The notes under the pieces are model-generated. The model did no database searches and was not told where the DNA came from. It saw only the letters and a program-made list of their open reading frames with translations. Below are positions 36,451-46,029 of a DNA stretch of 64,000 bases, one piece after another; the stretch's first letter is position 1; each line of letters starts with the position of its first letter. The DNA comes from Harmonia axyridis (Eukaryota; Arthropoda; Insecta; Coleoptera; Coccinellidae). Location: NCBI RefSeq assembly GCF_914767665.1, contig NC_059503.1, positions 27,156,001 to 27,220,000 of the forward strand. Reading direction: 5' to 3'. A program made the position numbers and the translations under genes.

Positions 36451-37690
36451 ATATTTCCCTCCTGTCAAAAATTCTTTGTATATGGAGAACAATTATCGAA
36501 AATTACAGCGATAATTGCATTGTACAGATAGATAGATACGAACTATAATTGTTCTGTTCATAGATGCATAGTTTCTATGCATCTTACACAGATCGAATCT
36601 ATGTCAATTCCATTCTAAATCAGTTTGACAAGTAATGTAACAGTTTATTCGGGAAATATTCCCCCGAATTAAACTCGTGCATCAAAATGACCGGATAATT
36701 TCGCATTCCAGCGTGTTTTCTTTGAAAAACTGCATTCGGTCATTTTCATTTTTGGAGAAAGAGCCCGACACAGAAGGTGGAGGGCTCTTTCTCCAAAAAT
36801 GAAAAATGAACTCATGCAGTTTTTAGGACAACACGCTGTCATGCAAAATTATCGGTAATTTTGATGCACTTGTGCAATTACTAATGAATATTTCCCTCCT
36901 GTCAAAAATTCTATGTATATGGAGAACAATTATCGAAAATTACAGCGAATATTTCCCTCCTGTCAAAAATTCTATGTATCTGGAGAACAATTATCGAAAA
37001 TTACAGCGATAATTGCATTGTAGGAAGCAATGCGATAATTGTTCTGTTCATAGATGCATAGTTTCTATGCATCTTACACAGTTCGAATCTATGGCAATTC
37101 CATTCTAAATCAGTTTGACAGGTAATGTAACAGTTTATTCGGGAAATATTCTCCCGAATTACACTCGTGCATCAAAATTACCGGATAATTTCGCATTCCA
37201 GCGTGTTTTCTTTGAAAAACTGCATTCGGTCATTTTCATTTTTGGAGATTTTCTCCAAAAATGAAAATGAACTCATGCAGTTTTTATGACAACACGCTGT
37301 CATGCAAAATTATCGGTAATTTTGATGCACTTGTGCAATTACTTACGATAATTGCATTGTAGGAAGCGAAACTACACTGCGATAATTATTCTGTTCATAG
37401 ATGCACAGTTTCTATACATCTTACACAGTTCGAATCTATGGCAATTCCATTCTAAATCGGTTTTACAAGTAATGTAACAGTTTATTCGGGAAATATTCCC
37501 CCGAATTACACTCGTGCATCAAAATGACCGGATAATTTCGCATTCCAGCGTATTTTCTTTGAAAAACTGAATTCGGTCATTTTCATTTTTGGAGATTTTC
37601 TCCAAAAATGAAAATGGACTCATGCAGTTTTTATGACAACACGCTGTCATGCAAAATTATCGGTAATTTTGATGCACTTGTGCAATTACT
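36451..37690. repeat. Tandem array of hairpin-bearing units
   Basis: The leader atatttccctcctgtcaaaa occurs at 36451, 36888 and 36949. A gatgcatag-ttt-ctatgcatc palindrome follows at 36563 and 37053, and in a mutated form at 37400. Each unit ends in a long hairpin (36677-36869, 37167-37330, 37514-37677) whose arms start gtgcatcaaaat and end attttgatgcac and include acacgctgtcatgcaaaatt. Unit spacing is 490 and 347 bp. Hairpin 1 has an extra GC-rich tip (gagcccgacacagaaggtggagggctc). No coding. Confidence 0.85.
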
Positions 37691-37853
37691 TACGATAATT
37701 CATTGTTAAAAATCACTTCAAACCACTTTCAGGTATCCAAGTTCTTAAAAACTTCACTTTTACGTTGGAAATTTGTGCAGTAAAACTGTCTTCGCGTCTC
37801 AGTTTAGTTTTTAGTGGTCTTTCCGAAATTTTTTCAAAATTCCGATGTACAGG

Positions 37854-38157
37854 TACAGGGTATTGTTTCGAGGATTCAAACGATTCATAATTTTTTGTTA
37901 ACCCGGACCTGGATTTTCAAGGTGGTTATTGCATGATACGTTTGGGCTCTCAATTAGGAACATATTTGCCAAATATGAAGAAAATATACCGGGTGGTTCG
38001 TTTGATATGGCCTCAGAAAGAAACGGTCAAAATTCATAAAACACCCTGTATCTCGGCTACGAAGACTGTAAGACCCAATAAATGGGGTATCTCCAGAACC
38101 GCCTTGGTGACACCTATGCACCTGTGAAGTATTTCCGTTTCCCAATGAAACACCCTG
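37854..38157. repeat. Eroded CAGGGTG-family termini
   Basis: cagggtattgtttcgag at 37855, accgggtggttcgtttg near 37989, aaacaccctgtatctc near 38041 and gaaacaccctgtatat near 38147 look like ends of one or two nested, decayed elements. Their pairing is uncertain. Confidence 0.45.
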
Positions 38158-38590
38158 TATATTTGAATATTGTGATTAGTGATTACTGGCCTAAAATATC
38201 GAAATCAATTTCAAGTCCTGATTCAGACATCAAATAAAAATTATTCAACCTAGTGCAATGTATAGTAGAGCTGAAATATTTTTACATATTCTTCTTCTTC
38301 CAAAGCAGCCTTACAACAACTACTAAAAGCGGATATTGTTGCAGATCCTTTATTATATTATATTTTTTTCTTGGTAGGATCAGCTGAGAGCCCCAAAATA
38401 CTTCTATTTTACAATGATCTTACCTACATATGAAAATTAGTGTTGTAGAGGGCGCAACCTACTTTCTTCATGCAGATCTCAAATCCAGAATTTAGTTAAT
38501 GTAGTTGCCCCACATAGAGTTTATATAATAATGTAGATATCACACAAAATAAGATTTCATCAATATACAAAAAAAAAAATACATAGGTTG

Positions 38591-38729
38591 CATAGACTAA
38601 CTAAACGGAGAATAGATGAGACACTAGTAGAACAAGCTTCAACGCCATCTGTTTTTGTACAACATTACTAATTCATGAAAAAAGCTCAATTGAAAAAGGA
38701 ATCTGTATCGTAAAGCTGCCTAGTCTATG
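38591..38729. mobile_element. Deletion derivative of the P-like element (139 bp)
   Basis: The first ~130 bp starting CATAGACTAACTAAACGG are nearly identical to the inverse of the right end of the element at 40279-41490. The copy closes with agTCTATG, the inverse terminus. A matching 8-bp target duplication is not evident. Confidence 0.65.
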
Positions 38730-38862
38730 GTAGGCATAGACCTATAATAACATGGACTAACCCTCACGTGGCTTCTACTCACTGCGCTCTGCGGACTATC
38801 GAAGAGAGAGAGGTGTTGTGAAGGAAGGAAGTAGAAAGGCAGAAAACGCGAATTTACTAAGG

Positions 38863-39110
38863 GAATAGCGCGTTTTAAATTTTTTTTGGAAAAATATTTA
38901 GTTTTTCGCATTAGTCGATTATTGAAATAGCTAAATGGCTATGGGGATAAAGCGTTTTTAATTTTTTCAATGAGAAATATTGAGTTATTCGGATGGAATT
39001 AGAATTGAAAGAGCTTGATATGGCTATTGGAATGGCGCGTTTTAAATTTTTTTTTGAAGAAATATTGAGTTTTTCGCATGAGTTAATTATTGAAATAGCT
39101 GAATGAAACA
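38863..39110. repeat. Tandem repeat, 3 units of about 83 bp
   Basis: The units start gggaatagcgcgttttaaat, ggggataaagcgtttttaat and tggaatggcgcgttttaaat, continue through gaaatattgagtttttcgca and end near gaaatagctaaatggctat. Inside the 38735-41504 element. Confidence 0.75.
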
Positions 39111-40278
39111 CATTTAAGAATTATATGGTACAGATTTTCATGTTATCTAAAATTCCTTTCAGAAAAAGGTGAATTTTATTGAGTGCTACCTGAAAGAAAA
39201 TATTTTTTAATTTCTATTCCAGAGTTTCTAGATAGTTCAGTATATCGATAATATTATAGACAATTAAATTTATATTCCATATAATATAGCTACAAGTGTA
39301 ACTGAGCTTTAGGAAATTCAAAATTTGTGATAAGTAAAAACACAACAGAAAATTTATGAAATTTTTAAAATTTTATATATTTTATCTTCTGAAAAAATAG
39401 CCCAAATATTTCTAGAAATAGAATGAGGAAATTAAATCGTGAGTGTTATTGGGAATGAAAGTGCCATATTTTTCCTATCAAAGGACAAATTCAGCCTTAC
39501 GTTCCAAAAGTATACATCTTCCTCTACTCTAACGGTTTAAAAAAGTTCTGCAAATTTTATACATGGGTTTATTATATTACCTTTTATCATCAAATATGCA
39601 AGCACATATGGAAAAAAAACATATAATAAATATCAATATAAAAAAAATTGTGATTAACATCCGACGAAGAGATTCGAATCAGGGCTTCGAAACTGGAATA
39701 ACATGGACAAAAATTCATAACTCCGTATCTATGAAGGGCAGGAATTTGCTGTATAGTATTTATTATTATTATAGTAACCCATGTTCTCAATATCACAATT
39801 GTATGGCTCCTTCCTTCAAAACTTTGGTTCCATATAGAGATTGACATAATAGTCCTCTGTTTTGAAGTGATTACTACATATTACGGTTGTGGCAGAAGGT
39901 TTTTTGTCTTTACTCCATATTTCCATCACCCATTCAATTTAATTTCTCGGAAACCTGTGAAAATATTCAATAAAATAAACGATAAATCCCTTCTTGTTTT
40001 CTTACCTATGAAATGTCACGTCCAACCCTTTTTTGGATATAACAACACAATTATAAGCTACACACGAAGCAGAGATAATTAAAATTGTTCATTAGTACTA
40101 AAATAAGTACCAGAGCACCAACAAACACTCAGTAAATTGTTTAAAAATTAGTAATCACCACAAGAAAACACATACAATCAGTTCAGAAAACCAATGTTAT
40201 GCCTTTAAACTTTCATCCTTGTCACAATACACCGATATCAATGGTCTCTCTCTAACGCTCAGTCCATGTTATTATAGG

Positions 40279-41490
40279 CATAGACAAACTAAAAAAATAG
40301 ATGAGCCACTCGTATATTCCGCGCCATCTGTCGGAGGAGGACACTAATACACGAAAAAATTATTTTCAATTTGATAGTTAGATGTCGTTGCATTCATGGA
40401 GATCACTCGTGAATAGTGGCTCCCATACACGTTACGGTCTATTGGGAGGAAAGTCTCCATATATTTATTATATTATATGCAGCTTGTGTGGGGAGATGTA
40501 TGAAAATAGTAAGTATAATGTATAATCATTATTATCAAAAAACCTTTGAAATGTCAACTGACACAAGGAGTTGTTTGACATGTTCTTTTTGAAATATAAT
40601 AAATTTCGATATGCCTGCAAGAGTGAAGACGTGCTGTGTTATTGGATGTGAAAATCGAGATGCAAGAAGGTAATTATAAAATATGAATTCAAAACCCAAT
40701 TGAAAACTTTTTAACGTCAACACAAGATTTGCAGTACCTATAAAAAGAATATATTTATTTTATTTTCGTAGATATGCCATCACTACCGATGAGAAAATTC
40801 GAAAAGTGTGGCTTGAGCGCATCGGCAATAGGAAACTTTTGGAATTGGAGAAATATCAAATTAAGCATGTTAGAATATACCAGTGCCATTTTCATAGTGA
40901 TTGTTTGGAAAGCAATGGATAGCTGAAAAAAGGTTCTTTGCTCTCAATTGATTTGCGAGGTAATTAACTGAAGGAGCTTTATAGTAGGTATAAATACTCA
41001 TATTTTGTATTATTGAATTCATTATTTTTAGTTTTTGAGAATGTTTTCAATGCAATTATTAGTTTATTGATTAGATATTTATGAAATAAATCTGTATTTT
41101 TAATTGGTGATATTTCAGTTAATAAATTTTTATTCTATCCAGAATTTGATTATTGATCCTCATTTCTCGATTCCAAAAGAAAATCAGATGAAAGTTCGTT
41201 GCAGGTATTATTTTCATGAAAATAAATTTCCTCACTCATCAATAACTTGCACGAATCCATTTCTGATTTCCTTTTGGAATTTGAATTTCAAAAAACTTTT
41301 TGCCTCTTGTATATGGGTGTACCTACCTATTCAAAAGGTGCACTACAGAATTCTTTTTGAGGCAGCTTTACGATACAGATTCCTTTTTCAATTGAGCTTT
41401 TTTCACGAATTAGTAATGTTCTACAAAAACAGATGGCGTTGAAGCTTGTTCTACTAGTGTCTCATCTATTCTCCGTTTAGTTAGTCTATG
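40279..41490 (+). mobile_element. P-element-like transposon with perfect 8-bp target duplication
   Basis: ATTATAGG flanks both sides (40271-40278 and 41491-41498). Termini are CATAGACAAACTAAA at left and the inverse of CATAGACTAACTAAACGG at right. The inverted repeats extend about 100 bp with divergence, sharing atagatgag, cgccatctgt and tcaatt blocks. A THAP-domain coding segment lies inside, as in P transposases, but the 1212-bp element lacks the rest of the transposase. THAP, 8-bp duplication and CA...TG ends together support the P superfamily. Confidence 0.85.
40611..40922 (+). CDS. THAP zinc-finger segment of the P-like element (two exons, 69 aa)
   Basis: Exons 40611-40669 and 40772-40922, joined at GT-AG with compatible phase. 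The C2CH ligands are visible: C8 or C9 with C13, then C58-x2-H61. The conserved W33 and the VRIYQCHF block are also present. THAP domains bind DNA and form the N-terminus of P-element transposases. A TAG ends the frame at 40920-40922. The same frame continues with LKKGSLLSIDLR up to another splice-donor-like gtaatt at about 40960, suggesting the stop arose by mutation. The product, if made, would be a DNA-binding domain without catalytic part. Confidence 0.75.
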
Positions 41491-41686
41491 ATTATAGGTC
41501 TATGATGGTAGATTGTTCTGATTTGTAAGCAAAAAGATTTGTTATAATATTAAACTCTATGGTTATGATGCTTACGATTTTGTAAGCAATTGTTATTATT
41601 TCGTAGTCTATGATCATTTTCCTAACCTAATATTTATATTGTTTTGTTTTGTGTGTGAAATCTATATTATCTCAAGCCTTAATAAA

Positions 41687-42371
41687 ATGAACGGAATTCT
41701 GGATAGAAGTAAATACGAATATGGGCATCAAGGTAGAAGGTGGCAAAGAGAAGATGTTCTCCGAAAAACTGGAATATCTGTTGGAAAAGTCGATGTTATG
41801 TATTACAACAGAACTATCAGAAACGACGCTTCCTTAGTACCCCCAATTCGACAAACTGCATCGATTTTCAAACAACCTGTGACGATACACAAAACGCAAG
41901 AAAGTAAAGTAAAATCTGATTTCAAAACTGGCAACCAGGAAAAGCCAAAACAGCTCATGTGGGAAAAGAGGTGAATTGCCTTAAAATCTTTCCGGCTATA
42001 TGTCCTTAGATCACTATAGACTTTAATTTTTACACAATTTTTTTTTTTTTAGGCTTGAAGGAATGAGAGCTTGTGATCTAGATGGTGCTGAGTTTGTTAG
42101 CATGGATTTACTCAAAGGTTTAAAACCCGTTGGTCCTAATGTTTCAGAGGAAACTATGATACAAAGTGTTGCTACAGCCTTGCATGTTTCATCACAACCT
42201 GTAACAGGACAAAGCGGCCCCAAAGTTCTTCTTGAGAAAGATCCTGGTGCATATATAGATCCCAAACAACCCCTCGTACAAGCAGTGAGTATTACAGATG
42301 AAGACATAAAAAAACAGGAGGAGAAAGTTCTGGAGGCTAGGAAAAAGTTACAGGAAGCCCTGAAAATGTGA
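41687..42371 (+). CDS. MBD2/3: MBD2/3 (methyl-CpG-binding domain protein 2/3) with truncated MBD
   Basis: Subunit of the NuRD/Mi-2 chromatin-remodelling and deacetylase complex. Exons 41687-41970 and 42053-42371 (donor gtgaat, polypyrimidine acceptor) give 200 aa. Residues 17-41 (RRWQREDVL...KVDVMYYN) match the N-terminal half of an MBD. The protein then passes within the same exon to PPIRQTASIFKQPVT, so the distal half of the MBD fold (the SGKKFRSKPQLARYL-type segment of vertebrate MBD3) is absent. The MBD2/3 core follows: LMWEKRLEGM, the LLKGLKPVGPN segment, and VSSQPVTGQ. A C-terminal coiled coil (DEDIKKQEEKVLEARKKLQ) corresponds to the p66/GATAD2-binding helix of relatives. The start used gives a family-like N-terminus; an in-frame ATG at 41639 would add 16 residues. 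A transposon ends 182 bp upstream. Function in NuRD is inferred from the family. Confidence 0.93.
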
Positions 42372-42410
42372 AATTGGCTTTTTCTCCCCCTTTGTACATA
42401 CATACATATA

Positions 42411-42416
42411 TTTATT
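42411..42416 (-). promoter_or_regulatory. Candidate CRAL-TRIO poly(A) signal
   Basis: The minus strand reads AATAAA here, 86 bases past the CRAL-TRIO stop. A second minus-strand AATAAA overlaps 42489-42494, nearer the stop. Which is used cannot be decided from sequence. Confidence 0.4.
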
Positions 42417-42459
42417 AATGGATAATTGTTGTAAATTTGTCAGTGATAGGTTCTCATTC

Positions 42460-42465
42460 AATAAA
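42460..42465 (+). promoter_or_regulatory. MBD2/3 poly(A) signal
   Basis: A canonical AATAAA lies 89 bases after the MBD2/3 stop codon. The next AATAAA-like hexamer on the opposite strand (TTTATT at 42411-42416) could serve the convergent CRAL-TRIO gene, so the two transcripts may overlap. Confidence 0.6.
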
Positions 42466-42501
42466 ACTACTCGTATAATATCACTTAATTTATTTATTTA
42501 A

Positions 42502-43667
42502 TTAATTTGTTATCCATTTTTTTCTGATGCTTTCCTCATCTTTATAGTATTCTTTTAGTTCTCTGTATCTCTCTATTGTTACCTGGTTCAGTTCTGCAAA
42601 TGATGGTAAATCACCACCGTAATCACTTGGTAGACATTTTTTGGGTACGTGATTTTTTGAGAATTCTTCCATGTTCGTATTATTTGGATGTAGATGAAGC
42701 TGTAATAAATATTTTGTAACACTCTGGCGATGATCACTGATATACTGAACTCACCATTTTGTACAATTCAGGTTTCATAAAGGGTTTCATCATGAAGAGA
42801 ATTTTATCCACTAGATATATTGTGTTGATTACATGTATTTCTCTCATGTTGAGAGGCATCCCCTCTTGTAGGTATTCAATGAACCTTTTCAGGTAATTCA
42901 ATTTGAATCGTGTTAAATGCATCAAACCGGCCTTTAAATTGAATTGAATTTCAAGAAAAATAGAAATTAATTCTAATAAATCAACTTACCCCCTTAGCAT
43001 CTATAACAACCTTCAATCCACTTGGAGGACTTTTTGTATTCAGTGTTATATCAACTAGCATGAAAGCTAATTTTGCTACCGCATCGAAATGAAAATTTTT
43101 GTAACTGGTGTCATTCAGTCTGAACATATGTACAACAGAATCATCATCAGTTCTTACAGGTATTGATATGTGATGTCTCAAAACAAAACAAAAATTTTCA
43201 GTTATTCAAATTGTAGAAGGAAATGGTTTTGTTTATTTTGAATTTTATTGAAAAATCAGAATGAAAAATAATATAACGATCAAAGTAATCAAGGATTATA
43301 TTTAGTTTGAATGATTAGTTTCTATAATCTGATACACCAATCCTCTGATTTTTTTATTATCAGTATTGTATTTGAGTTAGTAAACTTACATAGTATTTGT
43401 TGCTAATCTCAAATCATCTCTGTCCACATCACAGCTATTGAATATTTCTGGAGATTTATTCTTGGAAATGAAGTAGCCCATAATAGCTTTTTTGGTATTT
43501 TCCACATCTCTCTTACAAGCAATAACGAAGGTAGCTATCATCTCATCTGAAACGACTGGCAGATTCACTGCTACCATCCAAAGTCTGATTTCGGTGACTT
43601 CTTCTTGAGATACTTTATTTTCTCTTATGACGTCATTTAGGGTGAATGTATATTTTGGCAAAGACAT
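42502..43667 (-). CDS. CRAL-TRIO domain protein, alpha-tocopherol transfer protein-like
   Basis: Predicted cytosolic carrier of small hydrophobic ligands (tocopherol, retinoid or phosphoinositide type). Minus-strand exons in reading order: 43667-43390, 43176-42990, 42931-42755, 42699-42502. Lengths 278+187+177+198 give 279 aa, close to insect CRAL-TRIO proteins. Residues 1-92 are the helical CRAL-TRIO N domain (EIRLWMVAVNLPVVSDEMIATF). Residues 93-155 start the lipid-binding fold, ending LKVVIDAKG. Exon 3 has the GLMHLTRF and NMREIHVINT segments, the usual cage-wall region. Exon 4 has the C-terminal signature LPSDYGGDLPSF. The exon 1 donor (ATgtaagt) and exon 2 acceptor (gag) are compatible in phase. 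It converges on MBD2/3, with stop codons 130 bp apart. The ligand cannot be assigned. Confidence 0.92.
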
Positions 43668-44551
43668 TTTTAATTTTTTTAGAACTTGTTTCTAGAAGAT
43701 AACGATAAAAATTAATCAACAAATGACTGTGTTTTTCGTTGGAAGTTTAAATGATATTATAATTTCATTCACGAAATATAGACTTTATGATGGATTCTTG
43801 TGCAATAATCACCTCTTTCTAATATGAAAGGAAAAACAGGTTCAACATGAAGAACTTCAATGTTGCATACATAAAACAAATATTTAAGGCACTCCAGCTC
43901 AGGTCTTTCAATATTGTTGTGATTTCAACATTCAGAAATAAAAAAGCAAGATTCTCTAAAGAATTTAGGGGTGCAAAATTACTTACTGTACTCAATGTTG
44001 CAATACCGTCAGTTAAAAGACTATTTTTTTCATTTGATCAATCCGATTCATAAAAAAAAACAACAGAAAGCTTCGAATACAATAAAAACCCGAAAGATTT
44101 TCAAATTGAAATGATATGTGTAGCTCTTACGTTGCTTATTGTTGTATATTCATAGGAATTCAAATTAATAATTCAACGTGTTGCATGAAAACAATATATA
44201 AGAGGTATAACTGAATTATATGAAATTTCCTTTTCCAATAAATTTACATTATTTGGATCCATTCAATGCTTATCATCCATTCGGCCATTTGTTTTGACTT
44301 AGGAATAGATAAAATTTCGGATTTTATTGGTAATAAGCTTGAATGTGAATAATCTAGAGACCCTATCTTTATTCGATTTGTTGAGGAAATATGCGAGGTC
44401 GTTTAGCGCGAAAACCACAACAATATATTAAAAGGAAAAAATTGAATCGATGTCCGAAATGAAGAAATACAAGCAGAAATACTTGTCAATTTTCTTTCAG
44501 ATTTTCAACAGAAAATAAATATCAAGAGACTGTAATGTTTTAAATTTGAAT
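43668..44551. other. Upstream of CRAL-TRIO, no recognised feature
   Basis: This should hold the CRAL-TRIO promoter. The plus-strand open frame at 43847-44053 has no recognised domain. Confidence 0.35.
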
Positions 44552-45265
44552 TAGGTGTCTTCTGACAAAATTATCCAGTGGCGTAGATAAAGGAGTACAA
44601 TTATTCTTTTCCTGTTGAAATATACAATATTGTCTTTTTTTTTGAGAAAATTATTTCATTTTTGAAAACAATAGAAACTCCACTAAAAAAAGGTTTCTTG
44701 AATTATTTTCATAGAATGTATCATAGGGATACAAAGCAACACTATCCCCGAAAATATGTAAAATCTAATTTTTCAAATTTTCCCATGATAAATAAAAGTA
44801 CAAAAATCGGCGAAGTGTATTATAATGCTCTCAAATCACATTTAATTGAACATTATTCAGAAAGAACATTTATGAGCGACACTTAGCCAATAAAAAATAT
44901 TCACAAAAATTTTTATTGCTAAGTGTCTGGCAAATACTTCTTTTTTTAAAGTTCAATTCAATGACATCTGAAAACGTTAGAATACACTATGTTAATTTTT
45001 GTACTTTTCATCATTAATGGCAAAATTTGAAGAATTAATTTTTATAGATTTTCGTGAATAGTGTTTGCTTTGTACTCGATTATCTCGAAAATGGTACATT
45101 CTATGAAAAAAATTCATGAGACCTTTTTTTTTGTGAAGCTCTGTTGATATCATAAATGATATAATTTGTTCGAAAAAAGGAAAGTGGTGTGGATTTTTCA
45201 ATAGGAAAAGGATCATCGCACGCCTATATCTACGCCACTGGATAATTTTGGCAAGAGACACTTAC
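44552..45265. mobile_element. Foldback element with CAGTGGCGTA core ends
   Basis: Left taggtgtcttctgacaaaat followed by tatccagtggcgtagata is inverted at 45223-45265. Arms pair across the whole 0.7 kb, with a central hairpin at about 44877-44938 (gacacttagccaataaaaa / tttttattgctaagtgtc). Because of the pairing both strands give related short frames (FHRMYH). The CAGTGGCGTA core resembles a hAT end but lies 25 bp inside the longer inverted repeat. No target duplication is assigned. Confidence 0.7.
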
Positions 45266-46029
45266 CTTATTCCCGACATTACATTATTTAGACTTCAATA
45301 CCTGAAAATTGAAACAATAATTGTAATAATATTAGAGTAATAAGTACAAAAAAATTGTTTTTCAAACTTTAAACACCCTGTACCTACCTTGAAAACTAAG
45401 CTAGTTAGGATATAACGTTCATATGAATTTTTTTCATGGAAAGAGTTATTCTATCAGACGCCAAAGTAATTCAAATAAAATCGGGACCACCCTCTTTATG
45501 AGGACTTAAAGTTTGTAGTAGAATAATTAATAATATTTCATTCAGTGTCATTGTAGCTGTGAAAGTTTTTAATTTTCGGAAATTTTTCTGTTATTCTTAA
45601 ACTTATTCCTTTTTATCGATATAGAAAACGATGTTTGCTTCAAATAATGAAATGACTATCCAAAAATATTACTGAGCAGATTTATTTACCTTTTCTTCAC
45701 TATATTAGATATTTATAAATAATTATATTTAATCGATTCAGTCTTTATTTGATAAAAATTCATTATAGGTAAAATAATAAAACAAAGTAATTTTTGGTGA
45801 CATCGTTTACATCATGATACTGATTTCCGTAAAAAATTTTTGACATGATATGGTCTATAAATTCGTGTATTGTAGGTACCTATATCAGTGAAGGTCTGTA
45901 AATGTTCGTAGAGACGACAAAAGGCTTATACTTATATAAAACTTTTTCTGTATAATAAGCGAAAAAGGATTATTAGTGCTGCGAAATCGAGAGCAAGGAC
46001 GTTTTTAATGTGGGAATGAAAGTTCTATA
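45266..46029. other. AT-rich, eroded CAGGGTG-type end
   Basis: aaacaccctgtacctacctt at about 45370 is a family terminus, also related to the 55285 region (gaacacccggtatctag). Nothing else is recognised. Confidence 0.35.

Larger units (their letters stand above)
38735..41504. mobile_element. CATAGACC-ended TIR element with 8-bp target duplication, host of a nested insertion
   Basis: The left end CATAGACCTATAATAACATGGACT is matched by the inverse right end, which is interrupted: agtccatgttattatagg ends at 40278, and attataggtctatg resumes at 41491-41504 after the inserted element and its target copy. Flanking 8-mers are ATGGTAGG (38727-38734) and ATGGTAGA (41505-41512), 7/8 identical. The interior contains a tandem array (38863-39110) and AT-rich non-coding sequence. 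Terminal CATAGAC and an 8-bp duplication fit the P superfamily, but no transposase remains. Confidence 0.75.

Noticed and set aside
36451..37690. CRISPR-like regular repeats
   Set aside because: Units are long, unevenly spaced and contain large hairpins with no unique spacers, and the genome is an insect's.
38045..38157. Short MITE between two caccctgtat motifs
   Set aside because: The two motifs are in the same orientation, so they are not the ends of one element.
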